Shown here in pieces: positions 1 through 6,966 of a stretch of 9,602 nucleotides of DNA. How positions within the stretch are numbered: position 1 is the first letter of the stretch; each line of letters starts with the position of its first letter. This DNA comes from Polaribacter sp. Its GTDB lineage: Bacteria > Bacteroidota > Bacteroidia > Flavobacteriales > Flavobacteriaceae. The DNA lies in the NCBI GenBank assembly GCA_030731695.1, contig JANQTK010000215.1:1-9602 (forward strand), written 5' to 3'. The notes beneath the pieces are model-generated. The model was given only the letters and a program-made list of their open reading frames with translations. It was not told the origin of the DNA and did not search any database. The translations under genes and the position numbers were made by a program.

Positions 1-1182
1 CATCATGATGCTGCTCACGATGAACATGTATTTCATCAAATGCGAAACAAACCTTGGTCTGCTTTGTATGTTTCGTTGATATTCTTTTTAGGAATTTCTT
101 TGTTGGTATTGGCATTTTATGCAGCGCAAAGAGTAGCACAATCAGGTTGGTCAATTGTTTTATTTCGAGTGATGGAAGCCATTACTGCGAATTTAGTTCC
201 AACGTCAATCATTATGTTGTTGGTGATTTTGTCAGCATCAGTATTCCATTGGAATCATTTATTTTCTTGGATGGCAGAAGGTACTTTTGATCCAACAAGC
301 GAAAAATACGATGCTATTGTTGACGGCAAATCTTGGTGGATGAATACTACAGGTTGGACAATCAGAGGAATCATTTACTTGTTTCTTTGGAATGTGTATC
401 GTTTTTTCATCAGAAAAAATTCTATTGCTGAAGATACTGCCAATGATGGAAACAAAACCTACAAGAAAAATTATCATGCATCAGTTATCTTTTTAGTCAT
501 ATTTATGTTGACTGAATCTATGATGTCTTGGGATTGGATTATGGGATTAGACCCTCACTGGTTTTCAACATTATTTGGTTGGTATGTATTGGCAAGTTTA
601 TTAGTAAGTGCATTAACTGTAATTGCTTTTGTTACTATTTATTTACGTTCAAAAGGTGCTTTACCAAGTGTAAATGATAGTCATATTCACGATTTAGCGA
701 AATTTATGTTTGGATTTTCAGTATTCTGGACGTATTTATGGTTTTCGCAATTTATGTTAATTTGGTATGCTGATATCCCTGAAGAGACTACCTATTTCGT
801 TGCAAGATTTAACGAATACAAATTGCCGTTTTTATCAATGGTTGTTATGAATTTCGTTTTCCCAATTTTGTTATTAATCAATAGTGATTTCAAGAGCATT
901 CCTTGGTTTGTAGTGATGGGAGGAATTGTAATTTTAGCAGGACATTATGTTGATTTCTACATCATGATTATGCCAGCTACTGTTGGTGATCAATGGTCGT
1001 TTGGAATTCCAGAATTGAGTTCATTATTATTTTTCTTAGGAATATTTATTTACACCGTATTTAGTGCATTCGCGAAAGCAAATCCAATACCTACAGGAAA
1101 TCCATTCTTACAAGAAAGTGAACATTTCCATTATTTTAATATTGAACATAGAGGTGAAAGTTCAGACAATCATCATCATTAA
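1..1182 (+). CDS. actF: ActF, Alternative Complex III quinol:cytochrome c oxidoreductase membrane subunit (5'-truncated by window edge)
   Basis: Polytopic membrane protein of the NrfD/PsrC-like class, the ActF subunit of Alternative Complex III, which passes electrons from menaquinol to cytochrome c or directly to the oxidase. The frame is open from base 1: the 13 codons before the first ATG (position 40) encode a His/Asp-rich stretch (HHDAAHDEHVFHQ), so that ATG is internal and the true start lies left of the window. I count about nine hydrophobic helices in the visible part, roughly (numbered from the ATG at 40) 7-29, 47-69, 106-125, 148-168, 177-204, 220-246, 265-283, 291-316 and 328-349; a tenth probably lies upstream. 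The C-terminus is soluble and ends in three His. coxB starts 32 nt downstream, the usual act-cox order in Bacteroidota. The assignment rests on remembered homologues plus context; ActC is the alternative NrfD-like paralogue, but adjacency to coxB favours ActF. Confidence 0.88.
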   Translation, partial: HHDAAHDEHVFHQMRNKPWSALYVSLIFFLGISLLVLAFYAAQRVAQSGWSIVLFRVMEAITANLVPTSIIMLLVILSASVFHWNHLFSWMAEGTFDPTSEKYDAIVDGKSWWMNTTGWTIRGIIYLFLWNVYRFFIRKNSIAEDTANDGNKTYKKNYHASVIFLVIFMLTESMMSWDWIMGLDPHWFSTLFGWYVLASLLVSALTVIAFVTIYLRSKGALPSVNDSHIHDLAKFMFGFSVFWTYLWFSQFMLIWYADIPEETTYFVARFNEYKLPFLSMVVMNFVFPILLLINSDFKSIPWFVVMGGIVILAGHYVDFYIMIMPATVGDQWSFGIPELSSLLFFLGIFIYTVFSAFAKANPIPTGNPFLQESEHFHYFNIEHRGESSDNHHH

Positions 1183-1214
1183 TTAAAGTTTTAAAACAAT
1201 AAAGAAAGATATTT

Positions 1215-2225
1215 ATGTTAGCTCTATTTTATATTTTTATAGGTGTTGCAATTGGAGTGAGTTTTTGGCAGATTACCCGAATTTTAAATTTGAGAGAATC
1301 TGTTGCAAACGATAATGACAATGCAAAACAAGGTAAATATGCATTGTTATTCATGGCTTTTTTATATGCAATGATGATCTATTGCTTAATTGCTATGAAT
1401 GTTTTAATGCTTCCAGAATCAGCATCTATTGAAGGTGAACATGACGATAATTTATTTAATATAACCTTTTGGTTGATTGGAGTTGTTCAATTTGGAATGC
1501 AATTTTTGATTTTCTACTTTACGTTTAAATACAGAGGAAACAAAAATAACAAGGCAAAATTCTATGCGGATAGTCACAAATTAGAAGCTATTTGGACAAT
1601 TACTCCAGCAGTTGTTTTGGTCGTTTTAATCGGTTATGGATTGTGGCAATGGAACAATGTTATGGACTTATCTGATGAAAAAGATGCCATTGTTATTGAA
1701 GTATATTCTCAGCAATTTAGATGGGATGCACGTTATGCAGGTGAAGACAATATGTTAGGTTATGGAAATGTAAATTTTATCAAAGGAATCAATACTATGG
1801 GTGTTGACATGTCTGATAAAAATTCGCAAGATGACAAACAAGTAACAGAATTGTATTTACCAAAAGGACGTAAAATTCATTTTAAATTCCGTTCTCAAGA
1901 CGTATTACATTCTGCTTACATGCCTCACTTTAGAGCACAAATGAATTGTGTTCCAGGAATGGTAACAGAATTTGGGTTTACACCAAAATACACTACTGAA
2001 GAAATGAGAATGCAATCAGAAGTGGTTGATAAAACTCGTGAAATCAATAAAATCAGAAAAGCAAAAGGCGAAGACCCATACGAATTTGATTACTTATTGT
2101 TATGTAACAAAATCTGTGGTGCTTCTCACTACAATATGCAAATGAAAATTACAGTTGTTGAGCAAGAGGAATATGACAAATGGATTGCAGAACAACCAAC
2201 ATTACCAACAGTTATAAATCAATAA
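1215..2225 (+). CDS. coxB: Cytochrome c oxidase subunit II (CuA-binding)
   Basis: Subunit II of the aa3-type oxidase; it holds the binuclear CuA centre that receives electrons from cytochrome c or ACIII on the periplasmic side. The CuA ligand set is complete: His232, then Cys297, Cys301, His305 and Met308 in a C-x3-C-x3-H-x2-M arrangement. The Glu usually between the two Cys (CSEIC type) is Lys here (CNKIC), as I recall in other flavobacterial CoxB. The canonical two helices are at about 82-104 and 128-146, the latter with the E-x2-WT-x2-P motif. Two more hydrophobic segments, 2-18 and 43-65, precede them, so the protein has about four helices rather than two. A charged insert at about 260-292 separates His232 from the Cys pair. 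No CxxCH haem motif is present. At 336 aa it is of normal size for this phylum. The ATG at 1215 is preceded by an A-rich AAAGAAAG leader; a gap of only 27 nt leads to coxA. Confidence 0.95.
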   Translation: MLALFYIFIGVAIGVSFWQITRILNLRESVANDNDNAKQGKYALLFMAFLYAMMIYCLIAMNVLMLPESASIEGEHDDNLFNITFWLIGVVQFGMQFLIFYFTFKYRGNKNNKAKFYADSHKLEAIWTITPAVVLVVLIGYGLWQWNNVMDLSDEKDAIVIEVYSQQFRWDARYAGEDNMLGYGNVNFIKGINTMGVDMSDKNSQDDKQVTELYLPKGRKIHFKFRSQDVLHSAYMPHFRAQMNCVPGMVTEFGFTPKYTTEEMRMQSEVVDKTREINKIRKAKGEDPYEFDYLLLCNKICGASHYNMQMKITVVEQEEYDKWIAEQPTLPTVINQ

Positions 2226-2252
2226 TTTAAAGACACTACAAATAAAAAGATC

Positions 2253-4034
2253 ATGTCAGAACATCATCATAAAGAAACATTTGTAACAAAATATATTTTC
2301 AGTCAAGATCATAAAATGATCTCAAAACAATTTTTGGTGACTGGTATTTTTATGGGAGTCATTGCACTTTTAATGTCAATGCTTTTCCGTTTACAACTAG
2401 CTTGGCCCGATAAATCATTTACAATTATCGAAGCTTTTTTAGGCCCACATCAAACAGATGGTATTATGAATCCTGATATTTACCTTGCTTTGGTTACAAT
2501 TCACGGTACAATCATGGTATTCTTCGTATTGACTGCTGGATTGAGTGGTACATTCTCAAATTTATTAATTCCATTGCAATTGGGTGCAAGAGATATGGCT
2601 TCAGGTTTTTTAAACATGATTTCATATTGGTTGTTTTTCTTGTCAAGTATTATCATGGTAATTTCGCTATTTGTAGAAGCAGGACCAGCATCTGCTGGAT
2701 GGACAATTTATCCTCCGTTAAGTGCATTGCCACAAGCAATTCCAGGTTCTGGAGCAGGAATGACTTTATGGTTGGTTTCTATGGCAATTTTTATTGCATC
2801 ATCTTTGATTGGAGCGTTAAACTACATTGTTACCGTTTTAAACCTACGTACAAAAGGAATGAAAATGACAAGAATGCCATTAACAATTTGGGCATTTTTT
2901 GTAACAGCAATGATTGGTGTGGTTTCTTTCCCAGTATTATTATCAGCAGCTTTATTACTGATTTTTGATAGAAGTTTCGGAACCTCATTTTATCTTTCTG
3001 ATATTTTTATTTCTGGTGAAGTATTGCATTATCAAGGTGGATCACCCGTTTTATTCGAACATTTATTCTGGTTTTTAGGACACCCTGAAGTTTATATTGT
3101 ATTACTTCCTGCGCTTGGAATTACATCTGAAATTATTTCTACACATTCAAGAAAGCCAATTTTTGGATATAGAGCCATGGTAATGTCTATCATTGCAATT
3201 GCTTTCTTATCAACAATTGTTTGGGGACACCACATGTTTATTTCTGGAATGAATCCATTTTTAGGTTCTGTATTTACCTTTACAACATTATTGATTGCCA
3301 TTCCTTCAGCTGTAAAAGCATTTAATTATGTAACCACACTTTGGAAAGGAAATTTACAACTAAATCCTGCCATGTTATTTTCAATTGGTTTGGTTTCAAC
3401 TTTCGTAACTGGAGGTTTAACAGGATTGGTTTTAGGAGATTCAGCTTTAGATATCAATATTCATGATACGTATTTCGTAGTTGCTCACTTCCATTTAGTT
3501 ATGGGTGTTTCTGCAATTTTTGGAATGTACGCAGGTATTTATCACTGGTTCCCAAAAATGTATGGACGATTGATGAATAAAACCTTAGGATATTGGCATT
3601 TTTGGATTACAATTATCTGTGCTTATGGAGTTTTCTGGCCAATGCATTTTATAGGATTAGCTGGTTTACCAAGAAGATATTATACAAATACAAATTTCCC
3701 AATGTTCGATGACATTGCTGATATCAATGTTGTAATTACTATTTTTGCAATTGTAGGTGGAATCGCTCAGATTATTTTCTTAGCAAACTTTTTTATCTCA
3801 ATTTACAGAGGTGAAAAATCATCACAAAACCCTTGGAATTCAAACACATTAGAGTGGACAACTCCAGTAGAACATATTCATGGAAACTGGCCAGGAAAAT
3901 TGCCTGAAGTTCACAGATGGCCTTATGATTATAGCAAACGTGTAGATCCAAATGATGATGACAGTGATTATTTACATGGAAAAGATTTCGTTCCGCAAAC
4001 AACACCACTTTTAGAAGGAGAAGAGCCTTCTTAA
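2253..4034 (+). CDS. coxA: Cytochrome c oxidase subunit I, haem-copper type A
   Basis: Catalytic subunit that reduces O2 to water and pumps protons. All metal ligands are visible: His84 and His414 for the low-spin haem, His412 for the high-spin haem, and His277, His326 and His327 for CuB, with Tyr281 placed for the His-Tyr crosslink. The GHPEVY motif (276-281) carries Glu279, the D-channel end residue that defines an A1-type enzyme. The D-channel entrance Asp113 and polar residues Asn103, Asn121 and Asn190 are kept, as is the K-channel Lys355 (PSAVK, with Ser352 in place of the usual Thr). The Arg pair near the haem propionates is R474-R475. About twelve helices fill 25-520, followed by a soluble tail of about 70 residues. 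The N-terminus is His-rich (MSEHHH). It is 593 aa, normal for the phylum. It is co-transcribed with coxB, and the terminator at 4053-4083 follows 18 nt after the stop codon. Confidence 0.97.
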   Translation: MSEHHHKETFVTKYIFSQDHKMISKQFLVTGIFMGVIALLMSMLFRLQLAWPDKSFTIIEAFLGPHQTDGIMNPDIYLALVTIHGTIMVFFVLTAGLSGTFSNLLIPLQLGARDMASGFLNMISYWLFFLSSIIMVISLFVEAGPASAGWTIYPPLSALPQAIPGSGAGMTLWLVSMAIFIASSLIGALNYIVTVLNLRTKGMKMTRMPLTIWAFFVTAMIGVVSFPVLLSAALLLIFDRSFGTSFYLSDIFISGEVLHYQGGSPVLFEHLFWFLGHPEVYIVLLPALGITSEIISTHSRKPIFGYRAMVMSIIAIAFLSTIVWGHHMFISGMNPFLGSVFTFTTLLIAIPSAVKAFNYVTTLWKGNLQLNPAMLFSIGLVSTFVTGGLTGLVLGDSALDINIHDTYFVVAHFHLVMGVSAIFGMYAGIYHWFPKMYGRLMNKTLGYWHFWITIICAYGVFWPMHFIGLAGLPRRYYTNTNFPMFDDIADINVVITIFAIVGGIAQIIFLANFFISIYRGEKSSQNPWNSNTLEWTTPVEHIHGNWPGKLPEVHRWPYDYSKRVDPNDDDSDYLHGKDFVPQTTPLLEGEEPS

Positions 4035-4052
4035 AAAAGTCTATAAATTTTA

Positions 4053-4083
4053 AAAAAACCTTTCCAATTTGGAGAGGTTTTTT
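4053..4083 (+). terminator. Intrinsic terminator of the act-cox operon
   Basis: A 13-bp hairpin pairs 4053-4065 with 4071-4083 around a 5-nt AATTT loop. The core is CCTTTCC against GGAGAGG with one T-G wobble, extended by six A-T pairs, and the right arm ends in a run of T. It sits 18 nt past the coxA stop codon and before the ruvB promoter element. The A-tract on the left arm means it could also work in the reverse direction, although no minus-strand gene is seen nearby. Confidence 0.88.
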
Positions 4084-4120
4084 CGTTTTAGTTCATGCCC
4101 ATTTTTTGAACGATTTCTGT

Positions 4121-4128
4121 TATCTTTG
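4121..4128 (+). promoter_or_regulatory. Bacteroidota -7 promoter element (TATCTTTG) for ruvB
   Basis: TATCTTTG is an exact match to the TAnnTTTG -7 element of Bacteroidota housekeeping promoters. It lies just after the coxA terminator and ends only 5 nt before the ATG at 4134. Initiation a few bases past the box would put the 5' end of the message at or within a few nt of the start codon. I see no good -33 TTG at the usual 19-21 nt spacing: the nearest TTG (4106-4108) is 12 nt away, which is too close. Confidence 0.6.
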
Positions 4129-4133
4129 TGTGT

Positions 4134-5156
4134 ATGAATGAAAACTTAAATCCCGAAAATACAAACTTTTCAACTCAAGAATTAGAGGTAGAAAAAAAAC
4201 TACGTCCACTTTCTTTTGAGGATTTTACAGGTCAAGATCAAGCATTAGAAAATCTGAAAGTTTTTGTAGAAGCTGCCAATAAAAGAGGTGAAGCTTTAGA
4301 CCATACGTTATTTCATGGTCCTCCAGGATTGGGAAAAACAACACTGGCACACATTTTAGCAAACGAATTAAAAGTAGGCATCAAAGTAACATCAGGACCA
4401 GTTTTAGACAAACCCGGGGATTTGGCTGGATTATTGACCAATTTAGATGAACGTGATGTACTGTTTATTGATGAAATTCACAGATTAAGTCCAGTTGTGG
4501 AAGAATATTTATATTCTGCCATGGAAGATTACAAGATTGATATCATGATTGAATCTGGGCCAAATGCAAGAACTGTTCAAATCAATTTAGAACCTTTCAC
4601 ATTGATTGGCGCAACAACACGCTCAGGTTTGTTAACAGCGCCAATGAGAGCTCGTTTTGGAATTAGTACTCGATTACAATATTACACTAAAGAATTACTT
4701 ACAACTATTATCCAAAGAAGTGCGCAAATTTTAAAAGTCCCTATTGCTATGGAAGCTGCTATCGAAATTGCTGGCAGAAGTAGAGGAACTCCAAGAATTG
4801 CAAATGCTTTATTGAGAAGGGTAAGAGATTTTGCTCAAATAAAAGGCAATGGAAAAATTACCATAGAAATCGCCAAATTCGCATTACAAGCATTACATGT
4901 AGATGCTTATGGTTTGGATGAAATGGATAATAAAATCCTGACAACAATTATTGATAAATTCAAAGGAGGTCCTGTAGGAATCAGTACAATTGCAACTGCA
5001 GTAGGAGAAAATGTAGAAACGATTGAAGAAGTGTATGAACCATTTTTAATTCAACAAGGTTTCATTGCACGTACTCCAAGAGGTAGAGAAGTTACTGAAT
5101 TGGCATACAAACATTTAGGAAGAATCAAAGGAAGTAGCCAAGGAGAATTGTTTTAA
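4134..5156 (+). CDS. ruvB: Holliday junction branch-migration ATPase RuvB
   Basis: Hexameric AAA+ motor that, with RuvA, drives branch migration of Holliday junctions in recombinational repair. Numbered from the ATG at 4134 (340 aa), Walker A is GPPGLGKTT at 62-70 with Lys68, Walker B ends in D113-E114 (LFIDE), sensor 1 is GATTRSG at 159-165, the arginine finger is R174 in RARFG, and sensor 2 is RGTPRIAN at 217-224. The winged-helix DNA-binding domain follows at about 257-335 (the GGPVG and TPRGR segments are visible). Length is normal. An in-frame GTG at 4128 would add two residues, but it overlaps the last base of the -7 element, so the ATG at 4134 is preferred, and the product then begins MNENLNPEN like flavobacterial homologues as I recall them. 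It begins a new unit after the cox terminator and runs into sulP with a 3-nt gap. Confidence 0.96.
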   Translation: MNENLNPENTNFSTQELEVEKKLRPLSFEDFTGQDQALENLKVFVEAANKRGEALDHTLFHGPPGLGKTTLAHILANELKVGIKVTSGPVLDKPGDLAGLLTNLDERDVLFIDEIHRLSPVVEEYLYSAMEDYKIDIMIESGPNARTVQINLEPFTLIGATTRSGLLTAPMRARFGISTRLQYYTKELLTTIIQRSAQILKVPIAMEAAIEIAGRSRGTPRIANALLRRVRDFAQIKGNGKITIEIAKFALQALHVDAYGLDEMDNKILTTIIDKFKGGPVGISTIATAVGENVETIEEVYEPFLIQQGFIARTPRGREVTELAYKHLGRIKGSSQGELF

Positions 5157-5159
5157 AAA

Positions 5160-6887
5160 ATGAATATCAAAAAGATTATTCCGATTGTAGATTGGTTGCC
5201 AAACTATCAAAAATCCCTATTCAAAGGGGATTTGATTGCGGGAATTACTGTGGGAATTATCTTAATTCCGCAAGGAATTGCCTATGCTTTGATTGCAGGA
5301 TTACCGCCAATTTACGGATTGTATTGTGCTTTAGTGCCGCAAGTAATGTATGCTATTTTTGGTTCTTCAAGACAAGTTGCCATTGGTCCTGTTGCCATGG
5401 ATTCATTAATTGTAGCTACAGGAGTTTCTACATTGGCTTTAGCAGGTTCTGATAGTTACATTGAAATTGCTATTTTATTGGCATTGATGGTGGGAACCAT
5501 TCAATTTGTTTTGGGTATTTTCAGCTTAGGATTTATTGTAAATTTCTTGTCAAGACCCGTAATTACTGGATTTACATCAGCAGTTGCATTGATTATTGGC
5601 ATCAATCAATTCAGAAATTTATTAGGAGTTGATTTTATCCAAAGTGATCAAATTCATGAGCTTTTAGTAGACATTTGGATGCAAATTTCTTTATACAACT
5701 TACCTACAACCATCATTGGTTTGATTGCTGTCAGCATCATTTTTATTCTAAGAAAAATCGATAAAAAAATACCAAGTGCACTCATTGTAGTAGTTTTGGG
5801 AATTCTTATCATGAAGTTTTTTGGTAAGAATTTAACGGAAGTATCCATTGTTAAAAATATACCTTCAGGATTGCCATCTTTCGGAATTCCAACTATTGAT
5901 TTAGAACAAATTAGAGAATTATTTCCCATTGCTTTAACCTTGGTGATGGTTGGTTATTTAGAAACAATTTCTATTGGAAAATCTTTAGAAGCCAAACAAG
6001 ACGTTTATAAAATTCGTCCAAATCAAGAGTTAATTGCCCTTGGATTGAGCAATATTTTTGGATCTTTTTTCAAAGCATATCCATCTGCTTCTAGTTTTTC
6101 GCGCTCTGCAATCAATCAAGAAAGTGGCGCAAAAACAGGAATGGCTGCGTTAATTTCGGTAGTAATGGTCATGATTACCTTGCTTTTTTTAACGCCATTA
6201 TTTTATTTTTTACCAAAATCGATTTTGGCAGCAATCATCATTGTAGCAGTTTTTGCATTGGTCAATATCAAAGAAGCAGCATTTTTATGGAGAGCTAATA
6301 ATTTGGATTTTTGGTTATTGATTTCTACTTTTATTGCAACACTTTTTTTTGGAATTGAATATGGCATTACAGTAGGTGTTGGATTATCGCTTGTTGTTTT
6401 AATTTTTAGAACATCAAGACCTTATGTGGTAGAATTAGGGAAAGTTCCTGATGCTAATTTTTATAGAAATAAAGAGCGTTTTGAAGAAGTAATTATCGAA
6501 GACGATATTTTAGTTTTTCGTTTCGATGCGCAATTATTTTATGCAAATTCAAGTTATTTTAGAGATAAAATGGACGAAATGGCAGATAAAAAAGGAAAGG
6601 CATTAAAATTGATAGTGTTAGACTCGGAAAGCATTAATAGAACTGATAGCACTGGAGTTGAAATGCTTAAAGAGCGAATTAAATTTTATCAGAAAAAAGG
6701 TGTTTTATTTTATTTCGCAGGTGCAAAAGGACCTTTGAGAGATGCTTTGTTCAAAGGCGGACTTTTAGAAATTATTGATGTCAATCATTTTTTTATGAGA
6801 GCCAATGATGCTGTAAAATTTTTTAGAACTGGAGATAGAAAAAGACAAGAAAAGTATGCAAAATACATTCATCAAGCCTATAAATAA
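5160..6887 (+). CDS. SulP (SLC26-like) family inorganic anion transporter with STAS domain
   Basis: Inner-membrane secondary transporter of the SulP family, whose members carry sulfate, bicarbonate or related anions. The transmembrane core covers about 13-415, opening with the family signature region (GDLIAGITVGIILIPQGIAY at 23-42, then GLPPIYGLY) and including GYLETISIGKSLE (255-267) and PSASSFSRSAINQESGAKTG (298-317). A cytosolic STAS domain spans about 430-550, with DSTG at 486-489 at the position of the anti-sigma-antagonist-like loop. The tail is Lys/Arg-rich. At 575 aa it is full length. Substrate cannot be read from sequence: bicarbonate and sulfate both fit. The sulfur genes 80 nt downstream lean weakly towards a sulfur oxyanion, but the start 3 nt after ruvB shows it is expressed with a DNA repair gene, so the link is an inference. 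No terminator of convincing strength follows it. Confidence 0.92.
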   Translation: MNIKKIIPIVDWLPNYQKSLFKGDLIAGITVGIILIPQGIAYALIAGLPPIYGLYCALVPQVMYAIFGSSRQVAIGPVAMDSLIVATGVSTLALAGSDSYIEIAILLALMVGTIQFVLGIFSLGFIVNFLSRPVITGFTSAVALIIGINQFRNLLGVDFIQSDQIHELLVDIWMQISLYNLPTTIIGLIAVSIIFILRKIDKKIPSALIVVVLGILIMKFFGKNLTEVSIVKNIPSGLPSFGIPTIDLEQIRELFPIALTLVMVGYLETISIGKSLEAKQDVYKIRPNQELIALGLSNIFGSFFKAYPSASSFSRSAINQESGAKTGMAALISVVMVMITLLFLTPLFYFLPKSILAAIIIVAVFALVNIKEAAFLWRANNLDFWLLISTFIATLFFGIEYGITVGVGLSLVVLIFRTSRPYVVELGKVPDANFYRNKERFEEVIIEDDILVFRFDAQLFYANSSYFRDKMDEMADKKGKALKLIVLDSESINRTDSTGVEMLKERIKFYQKKGVLFYFAGAKGPLRDALFKGGLLEIIDVNHFFMRANDAVKFFRTGDRKRQEKYAKYIHQAYK

Positions 6888-6933
6888 ATAGAAAAATCTG
6901 ATAAAAATCAGGTTATAAACCACAGATCAAACG

Positions 6934-6941
6934 TAATTTTG
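6934..6941 (+). promoter_or_regulatory. Candidate -7 promoter element (TAATTTTG) for the sulfur cluster
   Basis: TAATTTTG matches TAnnTTTG exactly and lies 25 nt before the ATG at 6967, giving an expected A-rich leader of about 20 nt. No TTG is seen at the expected -33 distance, and the sequence is AT-rich enough for a chance match. The rest of the 79-nt gap (6888-6966) holds a 5-bp hairpin at 6898-6911 and a 6-bp A/T-rich hairpin at 6926-6943 that overlaps this box. The overlap could be coincidence or could be a weak terminator instead. Confidence 0.35.
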
Positions 6942-6966
6942 ATTTGTTTTAAAAAAGAAAATATTC

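Noticed and set aside
40..42. ATG at 40 as the actF start
   Set aside because: The frame is open upstream to base 1 and encodes a linker-like His/Asp stretch; about nine helices follow and the family is longer, so the gene begins outside the window.
1188..1197. Perfect 10-bp palindrome GTTTTAAAAC between actF and coxB
   Set aside because: Too short and A/T-rich to support an operator or terminator, with no loop; likely chance, and the two genes are expected to be co-transcribed.
2627..2968. 113-residue plus-strand frame inside coxA
   Set aside because: Alternate-frame shadow of a gene with every catalytic residue intact.
4128..4133. GTG start for ruvB adding Met-Cys
   Set aside because: The GTG overlaps the -7 promoter element, and the ATG at 4134 gives the expected N-terminus.
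6926..6950. Hairpin ATCAAA/TTTGAT followed by TTGTTTT as a sulP terminator
   Set aside because: Only one G-C pair in a 6-bp stem and an interrupted T run; too weak to call, and it overlaps a candidate promoter box.
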